Shown here: one piece after another, positions 34,604-43,882 of the stretch
Position numbering within the stretch: the stretch's first letter is position 1
How the letters are laid out: each line of letters begins with the position of its first letter
Assembly: GCF_004962245.1 (NCBI RefSeq)
Contig: NZ_SUHQ01000028.1
Coordinates: 1-64,000, forward strand
Length of the DNA: 64,000 bases
Reading direction: 5' to 3'
Source: Mesorhizobium sp.
GTDB taxonomy: Bacteria; Pseudomonadota; Alphaproteobacteria; Rhizobiales; Rhizobiaceae
Made by a program: the position numbers and the translations under genes
Notes under the pieces: generated by a model
Databases searched by the model: none
What the model was told of the DNA's origin: nothing
The model's input: the letters and a program-made list of their open reading frames with translations, nothing else

Positions 34604-36625
34604 ATGACCAGCCAAGTAGCCCTGAAATCCGTCGCCGCCGCCGTCTCGGAGCGCGACATGGCGAACGCCATTCGCGCATTGGCGATGGACAGCGTCCAGA
34701 AGGCCAATTCCGGTCATCCGGGCATGCCGATGGGCATGGCCGATGTCGCGACGGTGCTGTTCAGCCGCTTCATCACCATCGATCCGTCCACGCCGGACTG
34801 GCCCGATCGCGACCGCTTCGTGCTTTCGGCCGGGCACGGCTCGATGCTGCAATATGCGTTGCATTACCTGCTCGGCTACGAGGACATGCCGATCGAGGAA
34901 TTGCAGCGGTTTCGCCAGCTGGGCAGCCGCACCGCCGGGCATCCGGAATATGGCCATGCGCTCGGCATCGAGACGACGACCGGTCCGCTCGGACAGGGCA
35001 TTTCGACTGCTGTCGGCATGGCGCTGGCGGAGCGCATGCTCGCGGCCCGTCACGGCGCCGATCTCGTCGACCATTTCACCTATGTGATTGCCGGCGACGG
35101 CTGCCTGCAGGAAGGCATCAGCCACGAGGCGATCGACCTTGCCGGCCACCTGAAGCTCTCCCGGCTGATCGTCTTCTGGGACGACAATGCGATCTCGATC
35201 GACGGGCCGACGTCGCTGTCGACATCGATGGACCAACCGGCACGGTTCAAGGCCGCTGGATGGCATGTCCAATCGGTGGACGGCCACGACACGGGAGCGG
35301 TCGCTGCCGCAATCGAAGCGGCCCAGCAGTCGGATCGGCCGTCCCTGATCGCCTGCCGCACGGTGATCGGCAAGGGCGCGCCCAATCTGGGCGGTTCGGA
35401 AAAGACGCATGGCGCACCGCTGGGCGATGCGGAGATCTCCGCGACGCGTCAAAACATCGGCTGGTCCCACGCGCCGTTCGAGGTGCCGGACGACATCCTT
35501 TTCGCCTGGCGCGAAATCGCCGAGCGTGGACAAGCGGCACGGCATGCCTGGGAGCAGCGGCTTGCCGCCTCGCCGCGGCGCCAGGCCTTTGAGAGCGCGG
35601 TCGCCGGCAAGCTGCCCGATGCGGTCTTCGAAGCGCTCGGCGCTTTCCGCAAGGAGCATGTCGAGAAGGCAAGCAAGGTTGCAACGCGAAAAGCTTCCGA
35701 AATGGCGCTCGGCACGATCAATGCCGCAACCGAGCTGACCGTCGGCGGCTCCGCCGATCTGACGCATTCGAACCTGACGATCACCAAGGGCATGGATCGC
35801 ATAACGCCGGACGACTATGCCGGCCGTTACATCCACTACGGCATCCGCGAGCACGGCATGGCCGCGGCCATGAACGGCATCGCGCTGCATGGCGGCTTTG
35901 TGCCTTATGGCGGCACGTTCCTGTGCTTCGCCGACTATGCGCGCGGCGCGATGCGGCTCTCGGCGCTGATGGGCCAGCGCGTCGTCTATGTGATGACGCA
36001 CGATTCCATCGGCCTTGGCGAGGACGGCCCGACCCACCAGCCGGTCGAGCACCTGGCGATGCTACGGGCCACGCCGAACCTCAACGTCTTCCGTCCGGCC
36101 GATATCATCGAAACGGCGGAGTGCTGGGAACTGGCGCTGAAGAGCGAGAACCGGCCGAGCGTGCTGGTGCTGTCGCGCCAGAACCTGCCAATGCTGCGCC
36201 AAGCACACAGCGACGAGGCACACAGCGGCGAGAACCGGTCGAGCCGGGGCGCCTACATCCTGCGCGAGCCAGCCGGGCATCGCGCCGTGACGCTGATCGC
36301 CACCGGCTCGGAGGTCGAGATCGCCGTTGCCGCGGCCGAACGGCTGGAAACCGAGCACGGCATCGCCGCCGCGGTCGTCTCGATGCCGTGCTGGGAACTC
36401 TTCGAGGAACAGGACGCCGATACCCGCAAGGCCGTCCTCGGCTCGGCCCCGCGCATCGCCGTCGAAGCCGCGGCGCGGCTCGGCTGGGACCGCTGGATCG
36501 GCGACACCGGCGCTTTCGTCGGCATGGCCGGTTTCGGCGCCAGCGCCCCTGCCCCGGATCTCTACCGGCATTTCGCCATCACGCCCGAAGCTGTCGCCGC
36601 AGCGGCGCTGAAGCTCATCATTTAG
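34604..36625 (+). CDS. cbbT: Transketolase
   Basis: A 673-residue transketolase moving two-carbon units with thiamine diphosphate. The N-terminal block is SGHPGMPMGMADVATVLF, the cofactor motif is VIAGDGCLQEGISHEA (near residue 163), and RYIHYGIREHGMAAAMNGIALHGG (near residue 406) holds catalytic Glu and nearby residues. Length and position agree with cbbT in Calvin operons. GAGGAGGACG lies before the ATG. A second, household transketolase would be expected elsewhere. Confidence 0.96.
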   Translation: MTSQVALKSVAAAVSERDMANAIRALAMDSVQKANSGHPGMPMGMADVATVLFSRFITIDPSTPDWPDRDRFVLSAGHGSMLQYALHYLLGYEDMPIEELQRFRQLGSRTAGHPEYGHALGIETTTGPLGQGISTAVGMALAERMLAARHGADLVDHFTYVIAGDGCLQEGISHEAIDLAGHLKLSRLIVFWDDNAISIDGPTSLSTSMDQPARFKAAGWHVQSVDGHDTGAVAAAIEAAQQSDRPSLIACRTVIGKGAPNLGGSEKTHGAPLGDAEISATRQNIGWSHAPFEVPDDILFAWREIAERGQAARHAWEQRLAASPRRQAFESAVAGKLPDAVFEALGAFRKEHVEKASKVATRKASEMALGTINAATELTVGGSADLTHSNLTITKGMDRITPDDYAGRYIHYGIREHGMAAAMNGIALHGGFVPYGGTFLCFADYARGAMRLSALMGQRVVYVMTHDSIGLGEDGPTHQPVEHLAMLRATPNLNVFRPADIIETAECWELALKSENRPSVLVLSRQNLPMLRQAHSDEAHSGENRSSRGAYILREPAGHRAVTLIATGSEVEIAVAAAERLETEHGIAAAVVSMPCWELFEEQDADTRKAVLGSAPRIAVEAAARLGWDRWIGDTGAFVGMAGFGASAPAPDLYRHFAITPEAVAAAALKLII

Positions 36626-36637
36626 GAGAACCCGACA

Positions 36638-37717
36638 ATGGCCCGCATCACCCTTCGCCAGCTTCTCGACCACGCCGCCGAGCACGGCTACGGCGTTCCG
36701 GCATTCAACATCAACAACATGGAACAGGGCCTCGCCATCATGGAGGCGGCCAAGGCTTGCGACGCGCCGGTCATCATCCAGGCCTCGCGCGGCGCCCGCT
36801 CCTATGCCAACGACATCATGCTGGCCAAGATGATGGAGGCGTTGACCGAAATGCATCCGGCCATTCCGCTTTGCATCCACCAGGATCACGGCAACAACGA
36901 AGCCACCTGCCTTTCGGCGATCCGCCACGGCTTCACCTCGGTGATGATGGACGGGTCACTGATGGCGGACGCCAAGACGCCGGCGAGCTACGAGTACAAC
37001 GTCGCCATCACCGAGCGTGTCGCACGCATGGCGCATTGGGTCGGCGCTTCCGTCGAAGGCGAGCTCGGCGTGCTCGGCTCGCTGGAAACCGGCCAGGGCG
37101 AGGCCGAGGACGGGCACGGCGCCGAAGGCGCGCTTTCCCACGACCAGCTTTTGACCGATCCCGATCAGGCGGTCGACTTCGTCACCGCCACCCGGGTCGA
37201 CGCGCTGGCGATCGCCTGCGGCACCTCGCACGGCGCCTACAAGTTCAGCCGCAAGCCCGACGGCGGCATCCTGGCCATGCAGGTGATCGAGGCGATCCAC
37301 GAAAAGCTGCCCGACACGCATCTGGTCATGCATGGCTCTTCCTCGGTGCCGCAGGAACTGCAGGACATCATCAACAAGTATGGCGGCGCGATGCCCCAGA
37401 CCTTTGGCGTTCCGGTCGAGGAGATCGAGCGCGGCATCCGCTACGGCGTGCGCAAGGTCAACATCGACACCGATTGCCGCATGGCCATGGCCGGGCAGTT
37501 CCGCCGCGTCGCGACGGAGGATCCGCGCGAATTCGATCCGCGCAAATTCCTGAAACCCGCCATGGACGCCTTGCGCGACCTGTGCCGCGATCGCTTCGAG
37601 CGCTTCGGCACCGCGGGCAACGCTTCGAAGATCAGGGTTATCGCCATGGACGAGATGGCGAAACGTTACGCCGCGGGAAAACTCGACCCGCATATCGCAA
37701 CCGCGAAAGCCGCCTGA
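36638..37717 (+). CDS. cbbA: Fructose-bisphosphate aldolase class II
   Basis: A 359-residue zinc-dependent aldolase forming fructose or sedoheptulose bisphosphate in the cycle. The substrate loop is GYGVPAFNINNMEQG near residue 17. The zinc histidine lies in CIHQDHGNNEATC (near residue 83), with SVMMDGSLMAD next and HGSSSVPQELQD near residue 230. TAGGAGAACCCGACA precedes the ATG. This class II type is common in cbb operons. The gene lies 12 bases after cbbT and 21 bases before cbbL. Confidence 0.96.
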   Translation: MARITLRQLLDHAAEHGYGVPAFNINNMEQGLAIMEAAKACDAPVIIQASRGARSYANDIMLAKMMEALTEMHPAIPLCIHQDHGNNEATCLSAIRHGFTSVMMDGSLMADAKTPASYEYNVAITERVARMAHWVGASVEGELGVLGSLETGQGEAEDGHGAEGALSHDQLLTDPDQAVDFVTATRVDALAIACGTSHGAYKFSRKPDGGILAMQVIEAIHEKLPDTHLVMHGSSSVPQELQDIINKYGGAMPQTFGVPVEEIERGIRYGVRKVNIDTDCRMAMAGQFRRVATEDPREFDPRKFLKPAMDALRDLCRDRFERFGTAGNASKIRVIAMDEMAKRYAAGKLDPHIATAKAA

Positions 37718-37738
37718 GCGGCAAACAGGAGACCTGTC

Positions 37739-39232
37739 ATGAACAAGATCGACATGCCGTCAGCAGGCACGCTCAAGGAAGGCAAGGAACGCTACAAGTC
37801 GGGCGTCATCCCCTACAAGAAGATGGGCTACTGGGAGCCGGATTACCGGCCCAAGGAGACCGACCTGATCGCCATGTTTCGGATCACGCCGCAGCCCGGC
37901 GTCGATCACGAGGAGGCGGCCGCCGCTGTCGCCGGTGAATCCTCTACCGCGACATGGACCGTGGTCTGGACCGACAGGCTGACCGCTTGCGAGCTCTACC
38001 GCGCCAAGGCGTTCAAATCCGAACCGGTGCCGAACACAGGTCCCGGCACCAAGACCGAGCAGCAGTACTTCGCCTACATCGCCTACGATCTCGACCTGTT
38101 CGAGCCGGGCTCAATCGCCAACCTGACTGCATCGATCATCGGCAACGTGTTCGGCTTCAAGGCGGTCAAGGCCTTGCGGCTTGAGGACATGCGCATCCCG
38201 GTGGCATACCTCAAAACCTTCCAGGGCCCGGCGACCGGCATCGTGGTGGAACGCGAACGGCTCGACAAGTTCGGCCGGCCGCTGCTCGGCGCGACGACGA
38301 AGCCGAAGCTTGGCCTGTCAGGCCGCAACTACGGCCGCGTCGTCTACGAGGCGCTGAAGGGTGGCCTCGACTTCGTCAAGGACGACGAGAACATCAACTC
38401 GCAGCCCTTCATGCACTGGCGCGACCGCTTCCTCTACTGCATGGAGGCTGTGAACAAGGCGTCGGCCGCCACCGGCGAAGTCAAGGGCCATTATCTCAAC
38501 GTCACCGCCGGCACGATGGAGGAGATGTACGAGCGCGCCGAATTCGCAAAACAGCTTGGCTCCTGCATCGTCATGATCGACCTGGTCATTGGCTATACGG
38601 CGATCCAGTCGATGGCAAAATGGGCACGCCGCAACGACATGATCCTGCACCTGCACCGCGCCGGCAACTCGACCTATTCGCGCCAGAAGAACCACGGCAT
38701 GAATTTTCGGGTCATCTGCAAATGGATGCGGATGGCCGGCGTCGATCACATCCATGCCGGCACGGTGGTCGGCAAGCTGGAAGGCGACCCGCTGATGATC
38801 AAGGGGTTTTATGACACGCTGCGCGAGGAGCGCACGCCGCAGAATCTCGAAACCGGGCTATTCTTCGATCAGGAGTGGGCCTCGCTCAACAAGGTGATGC
38901 CCGTCGCCTCGGGCGGCATCCATGCCGGCCAGATGCACCAGCTGATCCATTATCTCGGCGAGGACGTCATCCTGCAGTTCGGCGGCGGCACGATCGGCCA
39001 TCCGGACGGCATCCAGGCCGGCGCGACGGCCAATCGCGTCGCGTTGGAAGCGATGATCCTCGCGCGCAACGAGGGACGCGACTATCTGCGCGAAGGGACC
39101 AAGATCCTCGAACAGGCGGCCAGATGGTGCACGCCGCTGAAGGCGGCCCTGGAGACCTGGAAGGACGTCACCTTCAACTACGAATCGACCGACACGGCCG
39201 ACTTCGTGCCAACCGCAACGCCCAGCTTCTAA
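37739..39232 (+). CDS. cbbL: RuBisCO large subunit, red-type Form IC
   Basis: A 497-residue large subunit that fixes CO2 to RuBP. Active-site parts are ATTKPKLGLSGRNYGR (catalytic Lys), GGLDFVKDDENINSQPF with the carbamylated lysine and metal Asp/Glu pair, LHLHRAGN (proton-relay His) and GTVVGKLEGDP (loop 6). The ATG follows AGGAGACC. The red-type lineage fits the neighbouring cbbS length and the presence of cbbX. Large and small subunits would form an L8S8 particle. Confidence 0.98.
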   Translation: MNKIDMPSAGTLKEGKERYKSGVIPYKKMGYWEPDYRPKETDLIAMFRITPQPGVDHEEAAAAVAGESSTATWTVVWTDRLTACELYRAKAFKSEPVPNTGPGTKTEQQYFAYIAYDLDLFEPGSIANLTASIIGNVFGFKAVKALRLEDMRIPVAYLKTFQGPATGIVVERERLDKFGRPLLGATTKPKLGLSGRNYGRVVYEALKGGLDFVKDDENINSQPFMHWRDRFLYCMEAVNKASAATGEVKGHYLNVTAGTMEEMYERAEFAKQLGSCIVMIDLVIGYTAIQSMAKWARRNDMILHLHRAGNSTYSRQKNHGMNFRVICKWMRMAGVDHIHAGTVVGKLEGDPLMIKGFYDTLREERTPQNLETGLFFDQEWASLNKVMPVASGGIHAGQMHQLIHYLGEDVILQFGGGTIGHPDGIQAGATANRVALEAMILARNEGRDYLREGTKILEQAARWCTPLKAALETWKDVTFNYESTDTADFVPTATPSF

Positions 39233-39249
39233 CGAAAGGAACCGTCGCC

Positions 39250-39684
39250 ATGATGACCAATCCGGGAAACAAGGTCACGCAGGGACAGTTCTCGTTCCTG
39301 CCCGACCTGACCGATGAGCAGATTTCGGCGCAGATCAAATACGCCCTGAAAAACCACTGGGCGGTCAGCGTTGAGTACACAGACGATCCACATCCGCGAA
39401 ACACCTATTGGGAAATGTACGGCAACCCGATGTTCGACCTGAAGGACCCGGCGGGCATCTTGCTTGAAGTCAACAATTGCCGGAAAGCCATGCCCAACAT
39501 GTATGTCCGGGTCACCGCCTTCGATTCGACCAAGGGCTGGGAAGCGCCGCGCATGTCGTTCATCGTCAATCGGCCGCCCAACGAACCCGGGTTCCGGCTA
39601 CTGCGCCAGGAGCGCGACGGCCGCAGCCAGGGCTATTCGATCGTGCCTTATGCGACCGACAGGCCCGAAGGCGAGCGGAGCTAG
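39250..39684 (+). CDS. cbbS: RuBisCO small subunit
   Basis: A 144-residue small subunit with FSFLPDLTDEQISAQIKYALKNHWAVSVEYTDDPHPRNTYWEMYGNPMFD and the red-type C-terminal extension (GFRLLRQERDGRSQGYSIVPY). The start is the first of two adjacent ATGs at 39250; the second, at 39253, is equally possible. It lies 17 bases after cbbL and just before cbbX. The extension binds near the central solvent channel in red-type enzymes. Confidence 0.96.
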   Translation: MMTNPGNKVTQGQFSFLPDLTDEQISAQIKYALKNHWAVSVEYTDDPHPRNTYWEMYGNPMFDLKDPAGILLEVNNCRKAMPNMYVRVTAFDSTKGWEAPRMSFIVNRPPNEPGFRLLRQERDGRSQGYSIVPYATDRPEGERS

Positions 39685-39692
39685 CCGAAACC

Positions 39693-40631
39693 ATGCTGGA
39701 CGCGATAGCAAAGGGCGCTGCCGCGCAGGACGAATCGGTTGATCTGCAGGCCGAGTTCGAGGCGTCTAACATTGACGAGGTGATGGACAAGCTCGACCGC
39801 GAACTCGTTGGCCTGAAGCCCATCAAGACCCGCATCCGCGAGATCGCGGCACTCCTTCTGGTCGACCGGCTTCGCCGCAAGTTCGGGCTAACCTCGGGCG
39901 CGCCGACGCTGCACATGAACTTTACGGGAAATCCCGGTACCGGAAAGACCACCGTGGCGCTGAGGATGGCCGAAATCCTGCATCGTCTCGGCTATGTCCG
40001 CGAAGGCCACATGGTCGCGGTGACGCGAGACGATCTCGTCGGCCAGTATGTGGGTCACACCGCGCCCAAAACCCGCGAAGTGATCAAGCGCGCCATGGGC
40101 GGGGTGCTTTTCATCGACGAGGCCTACTATCTCTACAAGCCCGAGAACGAACGCGACTACGGCCAGGAATCGATCGAAATCCTGCTGCAATGCATGGAAA
40201 ACAACCGTGACGATCTGGTTGTGATTCTTGCCGGCTACAAGAACAAGATGGACCGCTTCTTCGACAGCAATCCGGGCATGCGCTCGCGCATCGCCCACCA
40301 TCTCGATTTTCCCGACTACGGCGTCAGCGAGCTCAAATCGATCGCCGAGATCATGCTGGCAGAACAGAATTACCGTCTCAGCGAGGCGGCGGCCAAGGCG
40401 CTCGAAGAGTATCTCCCGATTCGCATGCGGCTGCCGCATTTCTCCAACGCTCGCTCGGTCCGCAATGGGCTCGACCGGGCGCGGCTTCGCCAGGCCAACC
40501 GGCTTTTCGCGTCGCGCGGCAGGGCGTTGACGAAAACCGACCTTATCACCATTGAGGAATCCGATATTCGCGGCAGCCGTGTGTTCGCGGAAGGTAAGCT
40601 CGAAGGCGAACCGGAGACAAAGGCGCGCTGA
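39693..40631 (+). CDS. cbbX: Red-type RuBisCO activase
   Basis: A 312-residue AAA+ ATPase that removes inhibitory sugar phosphates from red-type RuBisCO by pulling on the large-subunit C-terminus. Walker A is GNPGTGKTT near residue 84, followed by the pore-loop YVGHT region and Walker B VLFIDEAYYLY near residue 138. In studied species RuBP activates it. It starts nine bases after cbbS. Together with cbbL and cbbS this confirms the red-type enzyme. Confidence 0.96.
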   Translation: MLDAIAKGAAAQDESVDLQAEFEASNIDEVMDKLDRELVGLKPIKTRIREIAALLLVDRLRRKFGLTSGAPTLHMNFTGNPGTGKTTVALRMAEILHRLGYVREGHMVAVTRDDLVGQYVGHTAPKTREVIKRAMGGVLFIDEAYYLYKPENERDYGQESIEILLQCMENNRDDLVVILAGYKNKMDRFFDSNPGMRSRIAHHLDFPDYGVSELKSIAEIMLAEQNYRLSEAAAKALEEYLPIRMRLPHFSNARSVRNGLDRARLRQANRLFASRGRALTKTDLITIEESDIRGSRVFAEGKLEGEPETKAR

Positions 40632-40693
40632 CAAGATGACGCCGGTTGGTGTGCAGCGACCGGAGACAGAAGACAGAATGGGAGCCGACGACC

Positions 40694-41380
40694 ATGGGTA
40701 CTAAGACAATCATCGCGCCCTCGGTGCTTTCTGCGGATTTCTCGCGGCTCGGCGATGAGGTCGAAACTGTCGTCCGCGCGGGCGCCGACTGGATCCATCT
40801 CGACGTGATGGATGGCCATTTCGTGCCCAACATCACCTTCGGCCCGCCGGTGATCAAGGCGATCCGCGATCGAACGGACAAGGTCTTCGACTGCCACCTG
40901 ATGATCGCGCCGGCCGACCCCTATCTCGCCGCTTTCGCCGATGCCGGCTGCGACATCATCACGGTGCATGCCGAAGCCGGGCCGCATCTCGACCGTTCGC
41001 TGCAGGCGATCAGGAATCTCGGCAAGAAGGCCGGCGTGTCGCTGAACCCGTCGACGCCGGAAAGCGTCATCGAATATGTGCTCGACCGGCTCGATCTGGT
41101 GCTTCTGATGACGGTCAATCCAGGCTTCGGCGGCCAGGCTTTCATTTCAGCAGTCATCGACAAGGTCAGGCGGGTCAAGGCAATGATCGGCAACCGTCCG
41201 ATCGATATCGAGATCGACGGCGGCGTCACGCCCGAGACCGCGCCGCTGGTCACCGCGGCCGGCGCCAATGTGCTGGTCGCCGGCTCGGCCATCTTCAAGG
41301 GTGACACCGAGGCCGCCTATCGCGCCAATATAGGCGCCATCAGGCAGGCGGCCGACGGAGCGATCCGGAAAGCCGCGTAA
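40694..41380 (+). CDS. cbbE: Ribulose-phosphate 3-epimerase
   Basis: A 228-residue TIM-barrel epimerase that converts xylulose-5-phosphate to ribulose-5-phosphate. It shows the metal/active-site blocks APSVLSADFSRLG, HLDVMDGHFVPNITFGP, LMTVNPGFGGQAFI and VAGSAIFKG. The ATG at 40694 is chosen because SVLSAD must be near the N-terminus; the frame is open to 40646. It follows cbbX after 62 bases and should belong to the same operon. Confidence 0.95.
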   Translation: MGTKTIIAPSVLSADFSRLGDEVETVVRAGADWIHLDVMDGHFVPNITFGPPVIKAIRDRTDKVFDCHLMIAPADPYLAAFADAGCDIITVHAEAGPHLDRSLQAIRNLGKKAGVSLNPSTPESVIEYVLDRLDLVLLMTVNPGFGGQAFISAVIDKVRRVKAMIGNRPIDIEIDGGVTPETAPLVTAAGANVLVAGSAIFKGDTEAAYRANIGAIRQAADGAIRKAA

Positions 41381-41401
41381 ACCTTTCATCGGAGGGCAAA
41401 T

Positions 41402-41959
41402 ATGGCGGCAATCCCACCTGTCTGCGATTTCGGCTGGCAAGCCGTCGATGCCGTCTTGCCCGGCGTCGACGGCAAATCCCATTCGATCTTCAGCCACGCC
41501 GGCCCGAACGGGCTGGTGGTGGCCTTTATCTGCAACCACTGCCCCTATGTGAAGGCGGTGATTTCACGCATCGTGCGCGATGCCAACGACCTCAAGGCGC
41601 AAGGCATCGGCTTTGTCGCGATCAACGCCAACGATGCCGACGCCTATCCGGATGATTCCTTCGACAACATGAAGCTCTTCGCCAGGGCGAACGACTTCAC
41701 TTTCCCCTACCTCCACGACGAGCACCAGACGGTGGCGCGTGCCTATGGAGCCGTTTGCACGCCGGATTTCTTCGGGCTCAACAGCGAGTTGACGCTGCAA
41801 TATCGTGGCCGGCTGGACGCGTCGCGACGAGACGCCGGACCGCCTGGGCTGAGGCGCGACCTGTTCGAGGCGATGAAGCAAATTGCCCGAACCGGCGACG
41901 GACCGCTCGACCAGATCGCCTCGATCGGCTGTTCGATCAAATGGAAGGATGCCGCATGA
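41402..41959 (+). CDS. Thioredoxin-like (AhpC/TSA-type) protein in the cbb operon
   Basis: A 185-residue cytoplasmic thioredoxin-fold protein with active-site region VAFICNHCPYVK (CNHC, near residue 44) and later TPDFFGLNSEL. No signal peptide is seen. It starts 21 bases after the epimerase with GGAGGG upstream and its end overlaps the gph start (ATGA), so it is probably translated with that gene. A redox role in tuning Calvin-cycle enzymes is possible but inferred only from location. Homologues occur outside such operons. Confidence 0.8.
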   Translation: MAAIPPVCDFGWQAVDAVLPGVDGKSHSIFSHAGPNGLVVAFICNHCPYVKAVISRIVRDANDLKAQGIGFVAINANDADAYPDDSFDNMKLFARANDFTFPYLHDEHQTVARAYGAVCTPDFFGLNSELTLQYRGRLDASRRDAGPPGLRRDLFEAMKQIARTGDGPLDQIASIGCSIKWKDAA

Positions 41960-42657
41960 ACGTGGGCGCGGGCAGGCCGTTTCGATCGCCAAAGGCGATC
42001 CTGTTCGATCTCGACGGCACGCTGGTCGATTCGGCGCCTGATATAACGGCCGCGGTCAACGAATTGCTGGCCGGCCACGATTTGCCGCCGCTGCGCCTGG
42101 ATCAGGTCAAGGCGATGATCGGCGGCGGCATCAGGAAGCTGGTCGAACGGGCCTTCGCGGCTTCCGGATCGCCGCTTCTCGGCAATGCGCTCGATGAGGC
42201 CAACCGCGTCATGGCGCCGATCTATCGCAGACATCTGAACGGCCTGACGAGGCTGATGCCTGGCGTCAGGGAGGTTCTCACGCACTTCCACCTGAGCGGC
42301 ATAGCCATGGGTGTTGTGACCAACAAGCCGCAGTTGGCGGCTCGCGAAATCCTGCTGCATTTTGGGCTGACGGAATATCTCGGCGCGATCGTCGGCGGAG
42401 ACGCGGTGACATACATGAAACCGGCGCCCGACGCTCTGCTGCTGGCGCTCGATCAGCTTTGGGTCGAACCGCGTGACACGCTGATGGTCGGTGACAGCAG
42501 CGCCGACGTGGCCGCCGCGCGCGCCGCCGGCATGCCCGTCATCCTGCTGCGGGGCGGTTACACCCAAATTCCCGTTGAAGAGCTTGGCGCCGACCTCGTT
42601 TGCGGCAGCCTCCTCGATCTGCCTTCCGCGATGCGGAGGCTGCAGGACGCCGCCTGA
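41956..42657 (+). CDS. gph: Phosphoglycolate phosphatase
   Basis: A 233-residue HAD-family phosphatase: LFDLDGTLVDSAPDI (nucleophile Asp, residues 16-30), GVVTNKP (motif II), KPAPDALL (motif III) and MVGDSSADVAAARAAG (motif IV). It hydrolyses 2-phosphoglycolate made by the oxygenase side reaction of RuBisCO, as CbbZ does in cbb operons. Its ATG overlaps the preceding stop codon. It is the last gene of the run and is followed by an intergenic palindrome. Confidence 0.93.
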   Translation: MNVGAGRPFRSPKAILFDLDGTLVDSAPDITAAVNELLAGHDLPPLRLDQVKAMIGGGIRKLVERAFAASGSPLLGNALDEANRVMAPIYRRHLNGLTRLMPGVREVLTHFHLSGIAMGVVTNKPQLAAREILLHFGLTEYLGAIVGGDAVTYMKPAPDALLLALDQLWVEPRDTLMVGDSSADVAAARAAGMPVILLRGGYTQIPVEELGADLVCGSLLDLPSAMRRLQDAA

Positions 42658-42683
42658 CCGGCGGCGTCTTGAACCTTTGTTTC

Positions 42684-42732
42684 ATGCATGTCGTTGTCCC
42701 AAAACCGCTGCACACTTTTGGGCGACATGCAT
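42684..42732. repeat. Palindromic rhizobial intergenic element
   Basis: Perfect outer arms ATGCATGTCG (42684-42693) and CGACATGCAT (42723-42732) with an inner pair CCCAAAA (42698-42704) and TTTTGGG (42716-42722) fold into a long hairpin. I recognise this sequence as a common intergenic repeat of Rhizobiales. It follows the cbb-gph operon and could act as a terminator. Confidence 0.75.
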
Positions 42733-42822
42733 GAGGCGGGCGCCAGCCGAACGTTTCGAGCGGCCGGCGAAGTCGGGTTACTTCCACCGAAGAACCCGGT
42801 TCTTCCGCAGAAAGTAACCCCA

Positions 42823-43203
42823 TTATTTGGAGAATTGCTTCAGGTAGGCGATGACGTTGGCGAGATCCTCGTCTTTCTTGAGGCCGGCAAACGCCATCTT
42901 CGTCCCTTTGATCATGGCCTTGGGATCTTTAAGGTAGGTCGTCAGCGTAGCGTCGTCCCATTTGACGCCGGATTCACCCGCCTCGGTCATGGCTTTGGAA
43001 TATTTGAACCCCGGATGCGTGCCGGCCGTCCGGCCGATGACGCCGCTCAACGACGGGCCGACCTTGTTCTGGTCCTTGTCCACGACGTGACAGACCTTGC
43101 ATTTGGTGAAGACCTTCTCACCCGCGGCGGCATCCTGTGCCTGGGATTGGTTCGTGATGAACGTCGCAACGGACACGACGGCGAAAAACGCGATTGCACG
43201 CAT
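42823..43203 (-). CDS. Class I c-type cytochrome
   Basis: A 126-residue exported cytochrome c. It has a signal peptide (residues 1-22, ending SQAQ), heme site CKVCH at residues 35-39, GPSLSGVIGRTAGT and an axial methionine in KGTKMAFAGLK. The length and motifs fit the cytochrome c550/c2 group, soluble periplasmic electron carriers. It lies near the XoxF region and may take electrons from XoxG and pass them to an oxidase; that link is inferred from context only. Confidence 0.92.
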   Translation of the reverse strand: MRAIAFFAVVSVATFITNQSQAQDAAAGEKVFTKCKVCHVVDKDQNKVGPSLSGVIGRTAGTHPGFKYSKAMTEAGESGVKWDDATLTTYLKDPKAMIKGTKMAFAGLKKDEDLANVIAYLKQFSK

Positions 43204-43434
43204 GGCATTTCCTCATTGATCGTCAGGGTGCCCTGGACGATTTGCGCATGCCGTTGTTTTGATCATCGGCATACGTCGTTTACGGCAGAGCGAAATCCGC
43301 TTCTCCCTTGTGAAGTTGCGGCACCTGCATCCTGGAGGCTACCCGGCAGATGAGGGATGTCAACCGCTACCCAAGTTCAAGGCAATCGCTTCAGACCAAT
43401 TGCCGATCGTGGCGCCGTAGGCGAAGTTGCCGAT

Positions 43435-43453
43435 CTCCCCCGCAAGGGGGGAG
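43435..43453. repeat. REP-like hairpin
   Basis: A CTCCCCC/GGGGGAG hairpin with a short loop lies inside the sequence GCCGATCTCCCC, which resembles repeated extragenic palindromes of Mesorhizobium. It lies in the 679-base gap between the cytochrome gene and the small protein gene, a gap that otherwise holds only the candidate small RNA. Confidence 0.5.
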
Positions 43454-43570
43454 GCCGGATGCCGCGTCGGCTTTCGCCAACCACCAACGCTGGCACGCAG
43501 GCGGACAAGGGGCAGCGCAAACCTGAGGCGATTGCCTTGGTTGCCAGCCCGCGATCCGTGCCAGTTTGTT

Positions 43571-43599
43571 CTTGCTTTGTGCTCTCAGTTATGCTAGTA
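43571..43599 (+). promoter_or_regulatory. Candidate sigma-70 promoter of a small RNA
   Basis: CTTGCT (43571-43576) and CTAGTA (43594-43599) are separated by exactly 17 bases, close to the alphaproteobacterial consensus CTTGAC/CTATAT. The next event downstream is a strong terminator 30 bases on, and no coding frame lies between. Confidence 0.5.
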
Positions 43600-43604
43600 A
43601 TTCA

Positions 43605-43657
43605 AGCACGGTGCTGACTTGCGCCAATACCCGCCCGCCGAGGCGGGTTTTTTGTTT
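43605..43657 (+). ncRNA. Candidate small RNA of about 50 nt
   Basis: The interval from the predicted start (about 43605) to the terminator is short and non-coding. It ends in a 6-bp GC hairpin, CCCGCC (43630-43635) with GGCGGG (43642-43647), followed by TTTTTTGTTTT. It may be an orphan attenuated leader or a trans-acting RNA. I know no family that it matches. Confidence 0.4.
43630..43657 (+). terminator. Rho-independent terminator
   Basis: A GC-rich 6-bp stem with a six-base loop and a U-rich run, on the plus strand, with no gene ending just upstream. It is the clearest intrinsic terminator noticed in the window. Confidence 0.8.
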
Positions 43658-43882
43658 TCAGGTTTCGGCGCCGTCCCTCACAGGGCTGCGAATCAACGGT
43701 TCCGGCAGTACCAGCTGATCCATTCGCCTTTTGTTGACGGCCATCGGGTGAACGCGTAGCCTCAAACCATTCCGGTTTTCCATGGGCACCTCGGGACTCC
43801 GGCAAGTGGTGATTTTGTCCAGGCTCGCGGATCGGGCCGGATCTCGCCGAAGCGGCGTCTTTAAACGCGCAAGAGGTGCTGA

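Noticed and set aside
34553..36052. Minus-strand open frame opposite transketolase
   Set aside because: Shadow of a conserved gene with no start signal or recognisable motifs.
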